Of a stretch of DNA of 64,000 bases, positions 48,110-57,790 are shown one piece after another. The notes beneath the pieces are model-generated. The model did no database searches. It was not told the origin of the DNA and saw nothing but the letters and a program-made list of their open reading frames with translations. Position 1 is the first letter of the stretch. Each line of letters begins with the position of its first letter. The position numbers and the translations under genes are program-made. This DNA comes from Ectobius pallidus. Taxonomy: Eukaryota > Arthropoda > Insecta > Blattodea > Ectobiidae. The DNA lies in the NCBI GenBank assembly GCA_964059195.1, contig CAXKWD010000009.1, positions 152,470,778 through 152,534,777 of the forward strand. The letters are read 5' to 3'.

Positions 48110-48323
48110 ATGAGAAAATTAAAGGAGAAAAATTCCTCCGACACTGGGACTTGAACCCAGGACCTTTGGCCATTAGGGCAATTAGTCGTAGGAGAGAAGT
48201 TCCATCTGGTGCTGTGAATTGAACTCCGGCTTAGCTCAGTAGGTAGAGCATTGGCACGAATAGCTAAAGGTCCTGGGTTCAAGTCCCAGTGTCGGAGGAA
48301 TTTTTCTCCTATAATATTCTCAT
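48110..48323. mobile_element. tRNA-bearing inverted-repeat element (214 bp)
   Basis: Arms 48110-48170 and 48263-48323 are inverted copies of about 61 bp, differing at a few bases (atgagaaaattaaaggagaa against atgagaatattataggagaa in the complement). The right arm includes the 3' half of a tRNA-like sequence, and the left arm repeats that half inverted. The 92-bp spacer holds the 5' half of the tRNA-like sequence. Confidence 0.75.
48225..48297 (+). tRNA. tRNA-like sequence (Phe GAA anticodon position)
   Basis: 73 nt fold as a cloverleaf: acceptor TCCGGCT with TGTCGGA (one wobble, one mismatch), D arm GCTC/GAGC, anticodon stem TTGGC/GCTAA with loop ACGAATA, variable AGGTC, T arm CTGGG/CCCAG with loop TTCAAGT, discriminator G. 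The A and B boxes are good. Position 33 is C, not U, and the discriminator is not the A expected for tRNA-Phe. It sits inside an inverted-repeat element. A working host tRNA is therefore unlikely; a polymerase III promoter of a SINE or MITE is more probable. Confidence 0.45.
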
Positions 48324-48495
48324 GATTTTTCCAGTTACGATAGCTTGGAAATGTTTTTCTGAATATGGCATTGAGAAAAAGATCTAGTATATTCATAGCC
48401 ACTTCTCCAAATTACCTGAAAATTATAACTTAGTTGGAGGCTCAAGATAATTTTTAGGGTATTCACTTTCTCTAATAGATCAAATTTCAAATGTA

Positions 48496-48744
48496 TTGTT
48501 TTCAAAAACTAAAATTGCATTCATTAAGCTTGGTCAGGAATTAAATAAAAATCTGGTAACCAAACCATCTTTCAACAGCAAAATGTGTGGTGATGGTGAA
48601 AAAGCTGTAGCAAAAGAGTTGTGGTGTTTTTCACATGTGCCTGTGACATCATGTGAAGTAGAAAGGACATTCTCATTGTATAAAACCTTCTTCACTGACA
48701 GACGTAGGGCAACTTTCCTTATCCACTGTAACAACCACGAATAA
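48496..48744 (+). pseudogene. hAT transposase C-terminal fragment
   Basis: 82 residues. The part SHVPVTSCEVERTFSLYKTF followed by FTDRRRATFL fits the C-terminal dimerisation region of hAT-superfamily transposases, where a VERxFS...TDRR pattern is conserved. The N-terminal zinc finger and the catalytic domain are absent, so it is a 3' remnant. About 140 bp downstream, gcatacaaatctgggctcta (48866-48885) resembles the inverted end of the MITE at 45327 (tagggcccggatgtgtatga on the other strand), so the 3' end of the parent element seems to be preserved. The start codon shown is arbitrary. Confidence 0.6.
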
Positions 48745-48865
48745 GGTAAGATTATTTCTCAAAAAATTATTTATTTGATTTTTGTTCATTTTTTTTTGCA
48801 ATTAATGGTGCATATTTTAAGAATTATTCATGCATACTTGCATGCATATTTTATTATTTAATTAT

Positions 48866-48885
48866 GCATACAAATCTGGGCTCTA
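48866..48885. repeat. Right terminus of the hAT remnant
   Basis: gcatacaaatctgggctcta. Its complement starts TAGAGCCCAGAT, matching TAGGGCCCGGAT of the 45327 MITE at 10 of 12 positions. A matching left terminus was not found. Confidence 0.5.
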
Positions 48886-49320
48886 TCGATAACATTTGAT
48901 ATAATGAGCTATTTTTTTTATTCATTTTTTTGAGTTCTTTTATTTAACAGAAAACTTTAACCATGGCAGATCAAGGAAAAATTATTGATCTTTTTGCGGA
49001 AATTGCAACATGAAGAATGGATTTCATTTTTAAACGAATAGATCAAGCTTGAACTGTAACAATTTATATTAAACTAAGTAAAAAATGTTTGATTTTGTTC
49101 GTTTAGGGTTTTATCAAGTTTATGAATAATTTTTTATATATGTTCCCTTTTACACAATTTCAAAATAAAGGCTAAACACTTTGTGGAGCAGCACCCCTCC
49201 TAATTTTAGCTACGAGCCATCACTGGTTGGAAGTAAGAAAATTGTAAAACAAATTTACGAAGTAAAGAAAAACTTTAGAGCCTTTCAAAAATAGGAATCA
49301 GGAAAGAGAAAATAATGAAT
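48886..49320. other. Gene-free AT-rich stretch
   Basis: Low-complexity T runs and no coding frame or repeat that I can assign. Confidence 0.4.
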
Positions 49321-49324
49321 TTAA

Positions 49325-49853
49325 CCCATTAAGTGCCACAAGCCCCAGTTGGGGATTGAGTCTTTAGTGCTTAGCAGTTGGTAGTACATGATGAAATACG
49401 TTGATATTTGCATTCATTAAACTTCAGTTCAGCGTGCAGGAAACAAATTATCTCGCATTTTCTTTGTAGTTTAGACGCTTTGCAAAAATAAACTGATGAG
49501 TTGAGATAACTTTTAGAATTATTGCTGATTTTAAAATTCGTTAATATATAATATTCTCTAAAGTATACAGATAAAAATAGTGTAATATGATTTCTAGAAG
49601 GTTAAACATATTCTTGACAGCTTCAATTTTCCTTCCTAAGAATTCCCCAATTGGGATTCAGTAATAAAATTCCATATATTATATTGGAAAGTACTGCACT
49701 TTCTAATTTCTACATCCCACGAACCCCAAATGGGACTTTTTATGAACAGGACATGTAGTTCAACAAATTGCATTATCGTACTTGTGGCTTGTTATATTGA
49801 ATTTTTAGTCTAAAAAAGATGAATTTTTTAAAAAAAATCTGTCACTTAATGGG
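49325..49853. mobile_element. piggyBac-like MITE (529 bp)
   Basis: Bounded by TTAA at 49321-49324 and 49854-49857. The terminal inverted repeats begin CCCATTAAGTG and end CACTTAATGGG, so the ends have the CCC...GGG form of piggyBac elements with their TTAA target. Internal motifs such as ccccagttgggg, ccaattgggatt and ccccaaatggga are palindromic variants of one sequence. No transposase is encoded. Confidence 0.85.
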
Positions 49854-49857
49854 TTAA

Positions 49858-51199
49858 TGTTTAATGTAGAGAAAGTCGTGTGAGTTTTTAAGGGTTATAT
49901 TCAGAAGGAGCAAACACGTAGACTGATAAAAACAGTGTTAGTGTTTTAGAGAGCAATAATGATTTAAAGCATTCAAAAGTGGCGGTGAATATTAAAAAAA
50001 ATTCTCTTGACAAAGTTGGTATACTGCAGCAAGTTCCCTAGCGTCAGATGTTGCAACTACGAACTGGTTGCAAAATGGCGTGCGTGATGTATTTTGATCG
50101 AAGTGAGACCAAAACGTAAAATATAGTGTAATTGTGCCTGCTGACGGATTGTGTATCTGGTTACAGCAGTTTGATTCGATATTTTATCACTTTCAGGATA
50201 GCTAGCGGTAGATCTGATTTTTGTGTAAGTTAATAACAACAAATCTGAAGACTTCCCATCGAACATAATTACTGTTAAGCATGAGGTTGTGCCTATAACC
50301 TTCAATTCGCTAGAGACATACAGATTAAAGCCGGTTGCAATAGTAACTCAAGTTCCGATGGTACAGCAAAATTCCGAAAACATTCTGAAGGAAATAACTA
50401 GCCTTGAAAACATAAGAGTAGGCCTATAGACCTTTGATACAGAGGTTACAAATTTGTGTTAACTTGTGTGAAAACTAATGTCAAAGGTCTTCTGCTTACC
50501 TGAGGAAGCGGGCCTGCAAACACCAGATGTCTACAAAATCCCCTGCAAGTGTGCCAATGTTTAGGCCTATAACACCAACAGGTAATGGTAATACTCTGTC
50601 TCTCCCACTACAATCTAGAAAAAGAGAACAGGTCGCCCCCTTCAGCTCCTCCCACTGAACTCGCAACAAGACATCTTGGTGACAATGGTAGAACCACCAG
50701 CAGCATTGAAAATTGCTCTTCTCCTCTATTCAGTCCCTTCTCTCCTTTACCCTATCTACCTATTTCTACCCTACTGATTTACAAACCTAATGAGATTCGA
50801 ACATGGGACTGCTTGCATGATAGCCATCGAGTGATCGTTGCGGCCTGATGCAAGAATTCATCTGTTTCAGTTTAGAGAGCTAGGCCTACATGAAGTAGCG
50901 CAGATTTATAATTGTGTATTATTAATTGTAACTGTGAAATATCGTTTTGGTTCTAGCTAGGGAACTTCTAACTGGTACAAAGGTCATTTTGGCTTTATTA
51001 TTCATCTCATTTTTGGCAAATGGGCCTACCAAATTGAAGCCTCTCGTTCCCTAACCTAACCTCTACCAACATGTAGTGGGTCCCGAGTATGGCTAAAGAG
51101 GCTCTGGTGATGATTTGCTACAAGGGTTATTTTTGTATTGTAGTAATTAGTGTATGTGCATTAGTACAAGCACTGCCTTCTATATTTAGCCTAATACAA
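49858..51199. other. Gene-free stretch with weak dispersed repeats
   Basis: No supported gene. aacaggtcgcccccttcagc near 50628 resembles the complement of sequence near 52470-52490, so a dispersed repeat is likely. The 87-residue frame at 50585-50848 has no recognisable domain. Confidence 0.35.
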
Positions 51200-51830
51200 G
51201 TCATGCTGCTTGAAATCTGGCAACACAGGAGGTAGTAGCGGTCTGTGAGAAGCATTTGAATACGTTTTTCATGCAGAGAATTTTCTTCATCAGAAATACT
51301 GACTATTTAGGCCAAATCAGTAGGCCTATATTACATAGCCTATGCTTGTGATGTGCATAATAACGTAACGCGCGGTGACTCCCACATATATCAAGGAATT
51401 TGTAGTTTTCAATGTCGTTTCATTGTACGTTATGGTGTCGCGTTTTTTCTTATTTTATTGGTAATAACCTCACTTATCCTGTTAGGCCTACGAGCTCAGT
51501 TATTTGACCCACAACAGAGCCAACTAATTTTAAGCTGCTACACTTCTCTGGGTCATTTTGTACCACCACTGAGCTAGTTGTCTAGTTACCCTAGAACACT
51601 GATTCTCCCTTCTTATCACATGCACTTTGTGGAAGACTACGCCCATGACTGCCACTGGAACGAATAACGTTGCCTGATTCCTTGGGAACACTCAGCTTTC
51701 CGTTATTTGTTATCTAAAAGTGAACTGTGTTGATTCGCCAGCACTTTTGAGGTTAAGGTTTGAATCCCGTTCATTACCTTCACCAAACTGTAGGAAAATG
51801 CTGAATTGATTTTCAAGTAGTAATATTAGG
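51200..51830. repeat. Dispersed repeat, copy 1
   Basis: Shares several blocks in the same order with 61260-61625: cttgaaatctggcaa, catgactgcc or catgactgtt, cgcctgattcttgggaac variants, gaactgtgttgattc, and gtttgaatcccgttcat. The last block contains a B-box-like sequence (ggtttgaatcc), so a tRNA-derived SINE origin is possible, but no full tRNA fold was found. Confidence 0.55.
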
Positions 51831-52059
51831 AGGGTAGGAGATTTCATATAGCCTACTAGGATTTGGCGTTTCCCACATTGAGACGAATTTGGCCTACTGT
51901 GAGCAGCTTGATGAAACTTCATACCAGTAAAAGTGACTCTTTATCTCTTCAATTCTTTAATAGCAGCCAATTCTTCCTGAAGGACACTAATATCATACCG
52001 TACCTCTCTCTTGTATTCGTTTGTAGATGGTAATAGCTGATGACCACAAAATTCTTCTT

Positions 52060-52190
52060 ATTCACATACATTTCTGTGTCTGTTTACTATTTTCTTAAAC
52101 TATGTTAAAATTATGACTTTTGACTTTGTCTATTGTTCAATGAACTTAATGACAATAAAATTTGATTTGATTTGATTTTGATTATGAAAA
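52060..52190 (+). repeat. 3' end of a non-LTR retroelement with (TTTGA)n tail
   Basis: gttcaatgaacttaatgaca followed by ataaaatttgatttgatttgattttgatt has the look of a LINE or SINE 3' end with a simple-repeat tail. No coding part is attached. Confidence 0.5.
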
Positions 52191-52432
52191 GCTGTTATCT
52201 GCAGTAGGCCTACTCAATTAGAGGTGACGGTGTATATAAATCTCTCATTATGTACACGGCTTTTACCTTCTCTGTGCTCTTCAGGTGTGTCCAGGTGTTC
52301 TCTGAAATGTTGCCAGATTTAACAGCATGGCTTGTAAGGAATATTGAAGGCAGTGGTGCAAGGGTTATTTTTGTATTAGCTGCAGTGCTGGCACGAATAG
52401 ATTGGTGGCTAGGGGAATAGGGTGTGTGGGCT

Positions 52433-52446
52433 GTTGCCATAGTAAC
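52433..52446. promoter_or_regulatory. X-box-like RFX binding motif
   Basis: GTTGCCATAGTAAC fits the RFX X-box consensus (GTNRCC, short spacer, RGYAAC) on both half-sites. It lies in a local GC-rich patch (about 52400-52600). No gene start is visible next to it, so a role is only an inference. Confidence 0.35.
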
Positions 52447-52682
52447 GCAACGGCCGGAGGAGGGAGCTTAAGGGGTGACCTGTTCTTCTCTTTGCCCAGA
52501 GAAAAAATACTTTTTACGTTGTGTGCTAGGCTCCTCCCACACCTCACTAACGGGACCTGCCTGGGAAGGAGGAGTTTAGGGTGGGGAATAACTGAACAGT
52601 GAGACATCTAGGAGGTGACGTGTGAACTAGTAGGAACACAATCTATTATGCAAAAGGTGAAAACATTAAATAATTTATTTTT

Positions 52683-52745
52683 CCTTTATTCTCTTCTTCT
52701 TTTCCTTCCTCTTCCTCTTCCTCCTTTTCTTTCACCTTCTCTTTA
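52683..52745. repeat. Pyrimidine-rich simple repeat
   Basis: CTT and CCT repeats (ttcctcttcctcttcctcct). No gene context. Confidence 0.8.
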
Positions 52746-53204
52746 CCCATGGTTTTGAGGCAGAACACAAGCCTAGGGTTGTGAATAATTAAATACATTA
52801 AAATCATTCCTGCTTTGACTGGTGTTGTAGTGTGAGAGACACAATATTATATTCAAAGGCCACTCAGCTAGAGATATATATATGATGTGATATCGTAATT
52901 AAAACAGGTCTTGTTTAGTAGGCTTACTCTGCTTTGCAGGTTATGAGGTCCAGAAAATTAATAATCACATTAGAAAATGTAAAATAAATATTTAATAAAA
53001 GAAAGGCTGACATAGTTTTTCACATTATTTTATTACTTCAGGATATTTCCTGCCAAAAATACTAATTCCAAATAATTTCCCTCCTGAACATCCTAAATCA
53101 TTTCATTCCAAAAACTACTAGATCCTAAATTATAAAATTATCAATTCTCTCATTTACATAATCATTTGCAAAATTACAAACTTTCTTCACTGCTGAGTAA
53201 AATA

Positions 53205-53252
53205 ATATTCAGTGAAGCTGGCTTTAGTGTGACCAAGACGATGAGTTTGGAG
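53205..53252 (+). pseudogene. Possible hAT dimerisation-motif remnant
   Basis: Reads IFSEAGFSVTKTMSL. FSxAG followed by VTKxRS/MSL is a motif of many hAT transposases. Only about 15 residues match, so this may be chance or a very decayed fragment. Confidence 0.25.
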
Positions 53253-54199
53253 GAGAAGATGATATCCATACGCAGGAAACAGAGAGATGGAGAATTGAAC
53301 TTAACTTGGAAAAGTGGGCTAAAGTAAATAAAGATATTGTGGTTAAGGAAATATTCAGTGACAAAGCTTAAATAAGGAAATTAGGGGAATTTCTGCTCAG
53401 AGTTAAGAAAAAAATGGTTTTGGTCCATTGAAGCGAAAATGTAATTTGGATAAATCCTCACAGGTAAGCCAATCCGACCTATGTGACTTGGGTCAGATCC
53501 AGTAACTTATTCAATAAACCATCACCTTGTATGACATGTTATTATCTGAGGAGTGTTGATACAAAGCGTGATTAGTCCACCTTTGATCTAATGTAGTTTG
53601 AAGCTGATTCACACTCTCTGAGGTGTTCTGCATTATCCTACAAAATGCTTTCATTTCAATTTGTAACCTTTCATTACTAAAATTGAGCCTGAAATATGGG
53701 TTTCGATTGAAAACATGATCAGTCCAGCATGCGACGGCATGTGATACTGGCTTTCTGTTGTCTATTGTTGCACGTGTTTGTCGCCAGACGCTGAAACAGA
53801 TGTTATGTGTTAGCGGTCAATATTAAATGACCACATTTGAAAATCTACTTTTCTTGTTGCCATATCCCTTTAACCAAACTCTGCACCTTTCCCTATCACT
53901 TGATGTTCTACAGTTACTTCATTCATCACCAGAGGGACTACGAATCCAGCCGAGGATGAGACCAATAGTTTTCGGAACATGTTCTAAGGTAATTACATTT
54001 GTGTTAATATGTGTTATATTTCTTGTACACTAGGGTTTCTAAGGCAGACTCTTTAATACTGTTACCTCCTTTCTTATCCCCTTAATGTGAGTCGTTACTT
54101 TCATTACAGTAAAGACGCTTTAATGGTACTAACAAAAAGCAGCCCCAGAGGAATTTCAAAGACGATTAAGTAATAAAATAATTCTTTTTCTTGTTCCAG
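53253..54199. other. Intron or intergenic DNA upstream of the NAT10-like exon
   Basis: No further exon was recognised. The 68-residue frame at 53827-54033 has no identifiable domain. The last 25 bases are a normal splice acceptor region ending ttcttgttccag. Confidence 0.35.
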
Positions 54200-54394
54200 G
54201 TTAGAAATTGACAACATTTCAGCATTAACCGAAGAAGAATTGGACGTCTATCTGACAAAATATGATGTGAAGCGTCTGGAAATGTACTGCAACAATTTGG
54301 TGGACTACCACCTGGTGATGGACTTGGTACCAGCTCTGTCCGGCTCTACTTTCTGCACCGCATGGGGGACACTCATCTGTCTGCCGTCCAGTCT
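54200..54394 (+). CDS. NAT10: NAT10-like exon (RNA cytidine acetyltransferase, C-terminal region), with a 1-base frameshift
   Basis: NAT10 (Kre33 in yeast) is a nucleolar ATP-dependent acetyltransferase that makes N4-acetylcytidine on 18S rRNA and tRNA. This 195-bp exon lies between a good acceptor (ttgttccag) and donor (gtaagt). It encodes KRLEMYCNNLVDYHLVMDLV, which matches the conserved LEMYxxNxVDYHLIMDxxP stretch of NAT10. In this frame the match then stops. One base earlier in register, from 54341, it resumes as RLYFLHRMGDTHLSAVQS, matching the family sequence (RIYFLNQLGD...SAAQS) up to the splice donor. One C therefore seems to be missing in a CC at 54340-54341. This could be a sequencing error or a true loss. 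The exon would come after the GNAT-type acetyltransferase domain, in the C-terminal tRNA-binding-like part. Confidence 0.75.
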
Positions 54395-55382
54395 GTAAGT
54401 TTTGGCATTAATGTTTCTTAAAGTCATTATAAATGATATATATTTAAGGATTTTAATTTTCTATTCCATTTCAAGATGGAGAGAAAATGTTAGTCTTTCT
54501 GAATGCGAGGTCTTCTGTTGATAGAACTACTTCTGTCTTACCCTAATGATCCATTTCAAAGAATAAGTCCTCAGTCATTTTTGTTTGTTTGTTTGTTTGT
54601 TTATGATATTCTAAAAATTGAAGTGAGAGGCTGTCTTGTGGTTCGCGTTGGGCAACAAGTTTGAAGTGAGCGTCTATTGTAGGGTTGCCATATTTCCAAG
54701 AGTAAAAAAGAGGACAAATCTAATTGAAACTTGAGATGGAGGTTTAACATACGTAACTTCACTTAATTCAAGCACTGACCTGAACATGTTTCTTGACTCA
54801 TCATCAGCTATACTCAAAAGACAAAAGAATAAAATACTATGTTTCAATACATTCAGTACATGTAACTGTAAGTACTAGCGGAAATACAGTTGCCTCAAGA
54901 TTTTTCACTTTTAATGCACTTTGACCTACAGACACTACAGAGAAAAGTGATATCACATGCATTCCATGAGAGAGTGAGCCTATGAGCGAAATTGAAAAAT
55001 CTTGTAATCATTGTGTGAGCACCTGTATTGCAATCCTAAGGTATTGAAATTGCATGTAAAGGGGAAGAAACATTCTACAACTAATTTTTTCTTTTGTTTA
55101 GCACCATCAACTTAGGAAAATACCAGTCATTGGGTGGTAGTGGTACATTGTAGGTTGTCAATGACCTTTGAAGTAGACTGTGTTTCTGTTGTGTAATTTA
55201 GTCTGTTGACTATTGTTTATACACTGGTCTTTCACTGAAGTGTCATTTTCGTTTTACTGTAGTTCTGTTTAGGATTTTCTGTCTCAAAGTTCAACATAAT
55301 TTTATGAAATACAGTTGTTGGACATGTCCCGTCCGTCACTTATCATTTATCTTTTAAGAATCTTAAATTTGTTAATGATCCT
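54395..55382. other. NAT10 intron DNA, no further exon seen
   Basis: Starts with the donor gtaagt. Contains a (TTTG)n microsatellite at about 54580-54602. No coding segment was recognised. Confidence 0.4.
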
Positions 55383-55947
55383 GGGCAATTCCACGGGTAA
55401 CGGACTGACAAAGCACAACATTTTTTTTCAATTAAACATCAAATGCTGCTACTTCTAATTTATTTTCTTAAGATGTGTTTATACTGTTTTAAAGACTACA
55501 CTTTAAGCTTCATTTTGGTGTACCACTATTTTGAAATATCCCTCAATAAAAATTATTTTCTTACCTTTGAAATTCAGGTAACGGACTGACAGCTTGTCAA
55601 CCATAGATTCAGGAATATAAGTTCAATCAATTGATGCTCTGAAATGTAGGGAATGAGAATACTGGCTACCACCTTAATTTGTTTGACTAATGTCTGGAAA
55701 CATCTCATATAAATATCATTTGTCTAATTTAAAATCTTTGTTAGCAATTAATTAGAAAGTCCAAAGTAACGGACTGACATGGCGAGTAACGGACTGACAG
55801 TCTCTGAATTTTTTGTTTACAATCTTGTAAATCGGTATGTAATTTCAAGAGTTGATTGTAATTCAGTCAGGCTCATATATTTACTGCTGACACCACTACA
55901 AGATACACAATATACTCATAGTTATGATATTTAGATATGTCTATAGG

Positions 55948-56115
55948 CCATAGTTATTTTAATAAATATTTACAAAATTAATTTAGTCAGTCCATTACCT
56001 TTTTAGTAGAGAAATGTGTCTAGTGTTATTACTTGCCTAGAATATCTACATATGAAAGTAAGTTTCCATTGCAAATTACATTACATATTATATAATCTTT
56101 GTTTATTATTATTAC

Positions 56116-56149
<34 letters not shown>

Positions 56150-56573
56150 GTTATTGTTATTGTTATTGTTATTGTTTCATGTAATATTTCACAGAAATAT
56201 ACATTCTGGGATTAACAGCTTTCACGGGACAGATTTCCAAGTGAAGACTGATGGTACACATTATTCCACAACTCCTTGAAACTGACAACTTTCCTGCATG
56301 TAGAGAGAATCGCTGATTTTTTCATCTGGATAAAAGTGTTCCTCGACAAACCAAGTTGTTCTAGGTTCCTGAGTAGCTCATGAGGAACAATTCCTGTAGC
56401 AGATATTATAAGAGGGATAGTCTGCACCTTCTTTACTTTCCACAGGTGTTTTACTTCTGCAGCCAACTCTATATATATATATTTCCGCTTCTTTTCCTTG
56501 GAAGTTTCCATTATGTTCTGAGTGTTTGGTACAGCTACATCAATTATCATTGCAGAGTGCTGTTTCTTGTCCA
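55948..56573. repeat. Left arm of the internal palindrome
   Basis: Inverted copy of 56658 to about 57285. Clear paired blocks are catagttatttt, agtcagtccattacctttt, tgaaagtaagtttccattgc, gggattaacagctttca and tgctgtttcttgtcca. The arms differ by scattered substitutions and in microsatellite length, so they have diverged since the inversion formed. Confidence 0.9.
56103..56176. repeat. (TTA)n / (TTG)n microsatellite, left arm
   Basis: About 70 bp of TTA, then TTG repeats. Its counterpart in the other arm is (AAT)n at about 57034-57133. Confidence 0.9.
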
Positions 56574-56574
56574 C
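56212..56574 (-). pseudogene. Retroelement endonuclease-like fragment, left (antisense) copy
   Basis: The minus strand encodes MIIDVAVPNTQNIMETSKEK, later EVKHLWKVKKVQTIPLIIS, ATGIVPHELLRNLEQLGLS. This resembles the C-terminal region downstream of RT in R2-type LINEs, where DIAVP...K..KY..L..E...MW......PIV.SA.G..P is conserved around the restriction-like endonuclease. The fragment lacks the RT. It is the antisense twin of the frame at 56522-56965 within the palindrome. Confidence 0.6.
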
Positions 56575-56965
56575 GAATCAGAAGAGCAAGCTCTACTATG
56601 ACAGAAATATCCTGACTGACCACACGGTGCCACATAACCGGCCTAACATCATCGTCATGGACAAGAAACAGCACTCTACAATGATAATTGATGTAGCTGT
56701 ACCAAACACCCGGAACATGATGGAAACTTCCAAGGAGAAGAAGCGGAAATGTATAGAGTTGGCTGAAGAAGTAAAACACCTGTGGAAAGTAAGGAAGGGG
56801 CAGATTATCCCTCTTATAATATCTGCTATAGGAGTTGTTCCTCATGAGCTACTCAGGAACCTAGAGCAACTTGGTTTGTCGACGAACACCTTTATCCAGA
56901 TGCAAAAATCAGCAATTCTCTCTACATGCAGGATAGTTGGTCAGTTTCTAGGAGTTGTGGAATAA
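56522..56965 (+). pseudogene. Retroelement endonuclease-like fragment, right copy
   Basis: The longer copy crosses the palindrome centre. YYDRNILTDHTVPHNRPNII then VMDKKQHSTMIIDVAVPNTR matches the YWD...I.TD.....N.PDIV..D.....IIDIAVP pattern of R2-type LINE proteins. The usual PD of the PD-(D/E)xK nuclease is PN here, which would remove a catalytic acid, while the aspartate in IIDVAVP is kept. The frame ends at 56963-56965. The likely source is a retroelement fragment captured by the DNA element and then duplicated in inverted orientation. A working protein is unlikely. Confidence 0.6.
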
Positions 56966-57033
56966 TGTGTCCCATGAAAGCTGTTAATCCCAGAATGTAT
57001 ATTTCTGTGAAATATTACATGAAACAAAAATAA

Positions 57034-57067
57034 TAAAATTAAAATAATAATAATAATAATAATAATA

Positions 57068-57133
<66 letters not shown>
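57034..57133. repeat. (AAT)n microsatellite, right arm
   Basis: About 100 bp of AAT repeats, longer than the copy in the left arm. Confidence 0.9.
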
Positions 57134-57134
<1 letters not shown>

Positions 57135-57790
57135 CAAAGATTATATATGGGTAATATGTAATGTAATTTGCAATGGAAATTTACTTTCATATGTAGACAT
57201 TCTAGGCAAGTATTAGCCCTAGACACATTTCTCTACTCAAAAGGTAACGGACTGACTAAATTAATTTTGTAAATAATAAAATAACTATGACTTTTCAAAT
57301 AATTATTACTTCATGGGCTTGAAAGGCACCTAGTATAAGAAGAAAAATGCTATGCATATCATTCATAAGAGTGTTAGGTTTAAAGCAGAAAAACTTTTTT
57401 CTAATTTTAAGTAACGGACTGACATTATTTTGGAGCACTCAAAAATTTAGTTTTTTAATACATTTAAATTAATAATTTTGGAAATTTAAAAATAAAATCT
57501 TAAAGATTACATATTGTATGTGAAATTAACCCATTTACAACTCCAGAAAGCAAATGAATGAAAGCTCAGCCATGTTGGGAACTTTTACAAAACTGCACGG
57601 TGTATCAGTGAACTTTTTTTAATCTCTCTTTAGGGCAATTTTTGGAAAGGTAAATATTTTGGGGGGACAGTATAAAGTGCATAACCTGAAAGAGCAGGTT
57701 TTGCTGATTAATTCTATGTATAATATTGCAGCTTTTACTTTGTTTTAAAATTTACTGCTCTGGTTGACATTTCTGTGGAATTGCCCTCCT

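Larger units (their letters stand above)
55383..57786. mobile_element. 2.4-kb TIR element with a large internal palindrome carrying endonuclease fragments
   Basis: The ends are gggcaattccacgg (55383-55396) and its near-exact complement (57773-57786). TCCT flanks both sides and may be a 4-bp target-site duplication. The motif gtaacggactgaca or a close variant occurs at 55397, 55578, 55766, 55786, 57244 and 57411, and inverted at 55985. The core is an inverted repeat (55948-56573 and 56658 to about 57285). Each arm includes a (TTA)n/(AAT)n microsatellite and part of a retroelement endonuclease-like frame. No transposase was found, so it is non-autonomous. The superfamily is unresolved. It lies between the two NAT10-like exons. 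Confidence 0.8.

Noticed and set aside
48225..48297. Functional host tRNA-Phe gene
   Set aside because: C at position 33, unusual discriminator, acceptor mismatch and location in an inverted-repeat element. Kept only as tRNA-like.
50087..50120. Short ATG frame in a Kozak-like context near 50092 as a gene start
   Set aside because: It stops after 14 codons and does not match the N terminus of NAT10 or COG2.
50585..50848. 87-residue frame as a gene
   Set aside because: Low-complexity proline/serine composition, no domain, and overlap with a probable dispersed repeat.
56016..56279. Poly-leucine frame (also 56984-57226, reverse)
   Set aside because: Produced by the (TTA)n/(AAT)n microsatellites.
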